The translations under genes were made by a program, and so were the position numbers. A DNA stretch of 33,682 bases, taken from assembly GCA_018817365.1 (NCBI GenBank), contig JAHISY010000035.1:1-33682 (forward strand). Reading direction: 5' to 3'. Shown here one piece after another: positions 31,601 to 33,682 of the stretch. Under the pieces are notes generated by a model. It did no database searches. It saw only the letters and a program-made list of their open reading frames with translations, and had not been told where the DNA came from. The stretch is from Patescibacteria group bacterium. GTDB taxonomy: Bacteria > Patescibacteriota > Gracilibacteria > JAHISY01. The stretch's first letter is position 1. Each line of letters opens with the position of its first letter.

Positions 31601-31917
31601 CGCTCGCGGGAGTGGTGGTGAATGATGCGATTGTTCTTATTGACCGGATTAATAAAAACATCCAAGAGGGAATTCCCAAACTCGAAGCAATCATCCGCTC
31701 GGGCGGGGAGCGGCTGCAGCCGATTATTCTCACGACGATTACCACTTCGCTTGGAGTGCTGCCCCTCGCTTTCGCAAATGAATTGTGGGCTGATCTCGCA
31801 TGGAGTATCGCTTTTGGAATCACTTTCGCCACAATCCTCACGCTCGTGATTGTCCCGATTTTTTACAACGCGCTGGAAAGCGGGAAAGAGATTTCAGAAG
31901 TGGAGCATGAGGAATGA
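28699..31917 (+). CDS. RND-family efflux permease
   Basis: 1072 residues with the duplicated RND plan: one N-terminal span (WRVALLVLALFVIGGTASLF, about 24-43), a large loop domain, about five spans (about 350-505), another single span (about 550-575), a second large loop and final spans (about 900-1065). Loop motifs PGASPADIEKLITDRIEEKL and GLFGLENEEM-like segments match the porter domain of the AcrB/HAE1-HME group. TM4 reads SLGLIVDTSIVIMEGI: Asp417 is kept but the second Asp of the proton relay is Thr418. TM10 reads AGVVVNDAIVLID, with Asn975-Asp976 where AcrB has Lys-Asn. The substrate is unknown. It pairs with the upstream adaptor gene. No outer-membrane channel gene is present. Confidence 0.9.
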   Translation: MHATDGKGISSVKDSFWGFFVKNWRVALLVLALFVIGGTASLFSLPLESDPEVKIPIAIVSTGYPGASPADIEKLITDRIEEKLKNLDDLDKLTSTSSEGISSITVEFDARADLTESIRNLRDEVDSAKSNLPDDATDPIVTEISVSDQPIIAASLLSNLPSSEMKKYGEDLQDILEGIPGVSEANLFGLENEEMQVLVNIQKLEGYGLSLSEVVSAISRNHLDFPIGALLTDGFYYTASLKAQFNSTEELLELPVASRGGQNIYLRDIAEVREVFAEKVSSAKVFRMDEGDYRDSVTIQIKKKTGANIVEVADTVKAEVAKFKAERLPPAVEVLITNDWSKFVRQDIRILGRSALQTVAIIFVVLFLALGRKEAMMVGFSIPLIFLFAFIGLNLAGETLNGIVLFSLILSLGLIVDTSIVIMEGIYEGVKEKGLNGRDAVLLAIHTFKAPLIAGTLTTISVFIPMMLMSGIMGEFIKHIPITVIITLTASLFVAIFILSAIAARVFRDYQKTEKRDKKPLFEKFITPLRAWYVAKIREILHSKKKRRGIVVGILLAFFVALTFPFIGILKVQMFPAVDLDFFMLNVELPVGATLEETERVTEKVEKLIPDLPEVENFVSIIGGVGTSFVLHSSGFAATNRAQITVNLTEIDSRKIKSYEIAGILREKARPITEAKIEVEELSAGPPSGAPVEIRVKGEDVNQLEQVAEILVRELEKISGTRDVSSDVEHGTGEFHFKLKRDRLNFYGITAATVASDLRTAVFGNNSVKILRNGKETPIVVSLDFRNEECREDKFTQVLEKRDRLTICRNNPSDISQIRNLLVSTPKGMIPVSELAEIELHPAITIIRHRDTDTVVNVHAYVEEGVLPAEVIQQFQENSANYESQIPDGVSLELGGETEDIAESFTSLFRVMGIGIFLIALILVLQFNSFRQPFIILFTLPLALIGVFSGLALIGRNLSFPGFIGIVALAGVVVNDAIVLIDRINKNIQEGIPKLEAIIRSGGERLQPIILTTITTSLGVLPLAFANELWADLAWSIAFGITFATILTLVIVPIFYNALESGKEISEVEHEE

Positions 31918-32008
31918 TCAATTTTCAATTTCTGATTTTCCAAATAATCTTCAAGCTTCGCTTCAATGTTCTAAAAAAAATTCCAATTCCACCTTCCACT
32001 ATCCATCC

Positions 32009-32770
32009 TCAGCGGATCACCGTCCCCGGGTTCTCGCCTTTCAAAACAATCTTCGAAAGCACATCTCGCACATTCCCATCCGCGATGAAAGTCTCGCACT
32101 CCGAAATTTTCGCGGCTTCGAGTTTTGTCCGCATCCCGCCGTGACCGTTCGCGCTCGCTTCTCCTGCCGCGGCGAAATGTTTTTTCAAATTCCGCTTGTC
32201 TGCCGACTTCACGAGTTTCGCCTTCGAATTTTCGTGAGGATCTTCCTCGAATAAACCCTCCACATCTGTCAGTAAAATTAAAGAATCCGCGCCGATCAGA
32301 TTTGATACTTTCGCAGCCAATCGATCGTTCGCCATGTATTTCAATTCATCCGTCGCCGTTACGTCATTTTCATTCACGATTGGCAAAACTTTTTTTGAGA
32401 GTAAAAGCTTCAGCGAGTTGTGAGTATTTTGCAATGTTTCGAGATTCTCGAAATCGTGCGGTGTCAGTAAAATCTGCGCGATCGTGATCCCGCACCCCAG
32501 CGTGAAGGCTTTGTAATATTTCTGCATCAAATTACTCTGTCCCACCGCCGCGAGGGCTTGCTTTTCGTGGAGCGTCTCGCTATCCGTTCGCTTGATTTTC
32601 AATTCCCCCCGCCCCGCCGCCACTGCTCCGCTCGTGACGATCAGCGCCTCTTTTTTGTTCATAAAAAGCTTTTTCACCTCGCGCGCGATTTTTTCAATAA
32701 AATCAGTGTTGAGGCTGCCGTCCTCGCGGGTGAGGAGATTCGTGCCGATCTTGATGACGATTCGTTCCAA
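32009..32770 (-). CDS. proB: glutamate 5-kinase, short form without PUA domain
   Basis: 253 residues from a TTG start at 32770; no closer ATG preserves the first strand. The amino-acid kinase fold shows ERIVIKIGTNLLT (2-14), IVTSGAVAAGRGEL, AAVGQSNLMQKY, LPIVNENDVTATDELKY...NDRLAAKVSNLIGADSLILLTDVEGLFEEDP and GHGGMRTKLEAA, all ProB hallmarks. The enzyme phosphorylates glutamate in proline synthesis. The C-terminal PUA domain of enterobacterial ProB is absent, as in many other bacteria. proA is not in the window. The start is preceded by TTCTTACTTTTTACTTCTTA repeat words, so no Shine-Dalgarno sequence. It is convergent with the RND permease and divergent from enolase. Confidence 0.9.
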   Translation of the reverse strand: MERIVIKIGTNLLTREDGSLNTDFIEKIAREVKKLFMNKKEALIVTSGAVAAGRGELKIKRTDSETLHEKQALAAVGQSNLMQKYYKAFTLGCGITIAQILLTPHDFENLETLQNTHNSLKLLLSKKVLPIVNENDVTATDELKYMANDRLAAKVSNLIGADSLILLTDVEGLFEEDPHENSKAKLVKSADKRNLKKHFAAAGEASANGHGGMRTKLEAAKISECETFIADGNVRDVLSKIVLKGENPGTVIR

Positions 32771-32858
32771 AGTAAGAAGTAAAAAGTAAGAAGTAAAAAC
32801 ATTTTACTCGAAGTTGGCTTTTTCGTGTTATTATTTTTGAAATTCTAATTTTTCTCAA

Positions 32859-33682
32859 ATGAGTAAAATTCAAAAAATCCATGCGCGGGAGATCCTCGAC
32901 TCGCGGGGGAATCCAACTATTGAAGTTGAGATCACTCTCGAAGGCGGGGAGCGTTCGCGGGCGGCGGTTCCCTCCGGCGCGTCAACAGGGATTCATGAAG
33001 CGGTGGAACTTCGCGACCAACCTTCGTCCTCCGGGCTTCGGTCGGCAGGCGGCAGAATTCGTTTCGGCGGAAAGGGTGTGTTACAGGCGGTGGAAAATGT
33101 GAATTCCGCTCTTGCGAGAGAGCTGCGGGGATTTGATTCGCTCGATCAACAGGGACTGGATTCGAGAATGATCGAGCTTGACGGTTCGCCGAATAAATCG
33201 AATCTCGGCGCGAACGCTATCCTCGGGGTCTCGCTCGCAAATGCGAAAGCGGCGGCGCTGCACAAAAAAATTCCGCTTTTTGAGCACTTCGGTTTTCTCG
33301 CGGAGGTCGCAGAAGTCGCAGAAATTTCGAAAATTAAAAAACAGGGAAGATGGCTGCTGCCGACGCCGATGATGAATATTCTGAACGGCGGGCAGCACGC
33401 GGACAACGGCATCGACATTCAGGAGTTTATGATCGTGCCGATTGACTTTCCGAATTTCCGCGAGGCGCTGCGGGCGGGCGCCGAGATTTTCCACACGCTG
33501 AGAAAGATTCTCAAAAAATTAAAAATGTCCACGAATGTCGGCGACGAGGGGGGCTTCGCTCCAAATTTCCAAAAAACAGAGGAAGCTCTTGACGCGATCG
33601 TCGAGGCGATTGGCGCGGCGGGATATTCCGATCGCGTGAAAATCGCGCTTGATGCGGCGGCTTCCGAATTTCAAAAAAATGA
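32859..33682 (+). CDS. eno: enolase, 3' end cut by the window, with in-frame repeat insertion
   Basis: 274 codons are present with no stop. KIHAREILDSRGNPTIEVEITLEGG, AVPSGASTGIHEAVELRD, NKSNLGANAILGVSLANAKAAA, TPMMNILNGGQHADNGIDIQEFMIVP, VGDEGGFAPN and LDAAASEF are enolase signatures, including the catalytic SGAST loop and His of the GG-x-HAD element. It interconverts 2-phosphoglycerate and phosphoenolpyruvate. After ELRD, normal enolases continue with about GDKSRFLGKGV. Here ten extra residues (QPSSSGLRSAGG region, 54-65) come from a GC-rich dispersed repeat in frame. A second length change, AEVAEVAEISKIKKQG, arises from tandem GTCGCAGAA words. A TCTAAT box ends 9 nt before the ATG, another leaderless-type start. 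Confidence 0.93.
   Translation, partial: MSKIQKIHAREILDSRGNPTIEVEITLEGGERSRAAVPSGASTGIHEAVELRDQPSSSGLRSAGGRIRFGGKGVLQAVENVNSALARELRGFDSLDQQGLDSRMIELDGSPNKSNLGANAILGVSLANAKAAALHKKIPLFEHFGFLAEVAEVAEISKIKKQGRWLLPTPMMNILNGGQHADNGIDIQEFMIVPIDFPNFREALRAGAEIFHTLRKILKKLKMSTNVGDEGGFAPNFQKTEEALDAIVEAIGAAGYSDRVKIALDAAASEFQKN
33018..33053. repeat. GC-rich dispersed repeat in frame inside enolase
   Basis: CCTTCGTCCTCCGGGCTTCG followed by GTCGGCAGGCGGC. The layout CCTTCG...GGGCTTCGG...GGCA matches the intergenic element at 22438-22482, and GGCAGGC matches the palindrome at 8978-8997. Length 36 bp, a multiple of three. Confidence 0.55.

Noticed and set aside
33018..33053. Frameshift or sequencing error in enolase
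   Set aside because: The frame is the same before and after the segment, and all downstream enolase motifs are intact.
1..33682. UGA recoded as an amino acid (Gracilibacteria/SR1 code)
   Set aside because: hom and the RND permease end at TGA in the expected place.
1..33682. CRISPR array, transposase, integrase or prophage
   Set aside because: No regularly spaced direct repeats and no transposase- or phage-like protein were seen. The repeats present are palindromic or simple-word elements.

Overview
The window reads as a chromosomal segment of a Candidate Phyla Radiation (Patescibacteria) bacterium. Peregrinibacteria-like is my best guess, but no marker here fixes the lineage. The basis is short, tightly packed genes switching strand every few kb, small treble-clef/zinc-ribbon proteins, a lone transketolase C-terminal half, many TTG starts and non-SD starts, and intergenic DNA full of palindromes and simple-word repeats. 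TGA is used as a stop (for example in hom and the RND gene), so the Gracilibacteria/SR1 recoding of UGA to Gly does not apply.

Layout. 1-1973 (minus): start of a GT-A glycosyltransferase, an N-formylglutamate-amidohydrolase-like enzyme and a RimK-like ATP-grasp ligase. 2193-5593 (plus): a second ATP-grasp enzyme and gyrB, ending at a strong terminator. 5873-9480 (minus): membrane metallophosphoesterase, an unknown protein, a YtxH-like protein, a polytopic membrane protein and lspA. 9609-10859 (plus): glyA. 11013-11483 (minus): two small unknown ORFs. 11547-14545 (plus): homoserine dehydrogenase, a VapBC-type toxin-antitoxin pair and a GT4 glycosyltransferase. 14658-16194 (minus): transketolase C-half and a membrane-anchored NTF2-like protein. 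16350-17093: two zinc-ribbon proteins on opposite strands. 17287-18291 (plus): a GapB-like GAPDH. 18357-21569 (minus): a 1070-residue protein that I read as a giant divergent ATP-type PEP carboxykinase homologue. 21724-22419 (plus): unknown. 22493-26030 (minus): recJ, a DUF6998-like protein and lysS. 26116-31917 (plus): tRNA-Arg(GCG) and an RND efflux pair (periplasmic-adaptor-like and permease). 32009-32770 (minus): proB. 32859 to the end (plus): enolase, cut by the window edge.

How the genes fit together. Central carbon genes are scattered singly (gap, eno, transketolase half, PEPCK-like), and the GAPDH cofactor loop looks NADP-type. Amino-acid and one-carbon genes (hom, glyA, proB) are also isolated. 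The two ATP-grasp ligases, the amidohydrolase and a glycosyltransferase at the left end may form an uncharacterised small-molecule or peptide-modification module.

The most unusual signals are (i) the giant PEPCK-like protein, whose P-loop and C-terminal signature are kept but whose metal-binding kinase-2 segment appears to be lost; (ii) palindromic or simple-word repeats that also occur between genes but here lie in frame inside recJ, the adaptor gene and enolase; (iii) a 62-nt hairpin leader abutting the start codon of a zinc-ribbon gene, with its Shine-Dalgarno sequence buried in the stem; and (iv) a recurrent (G)CTAAAAT/TAAACT minus-10 box 7-9 nt before several start codons, implying leaderless transcription. 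All calls come from reading the sequence; no database search was run.
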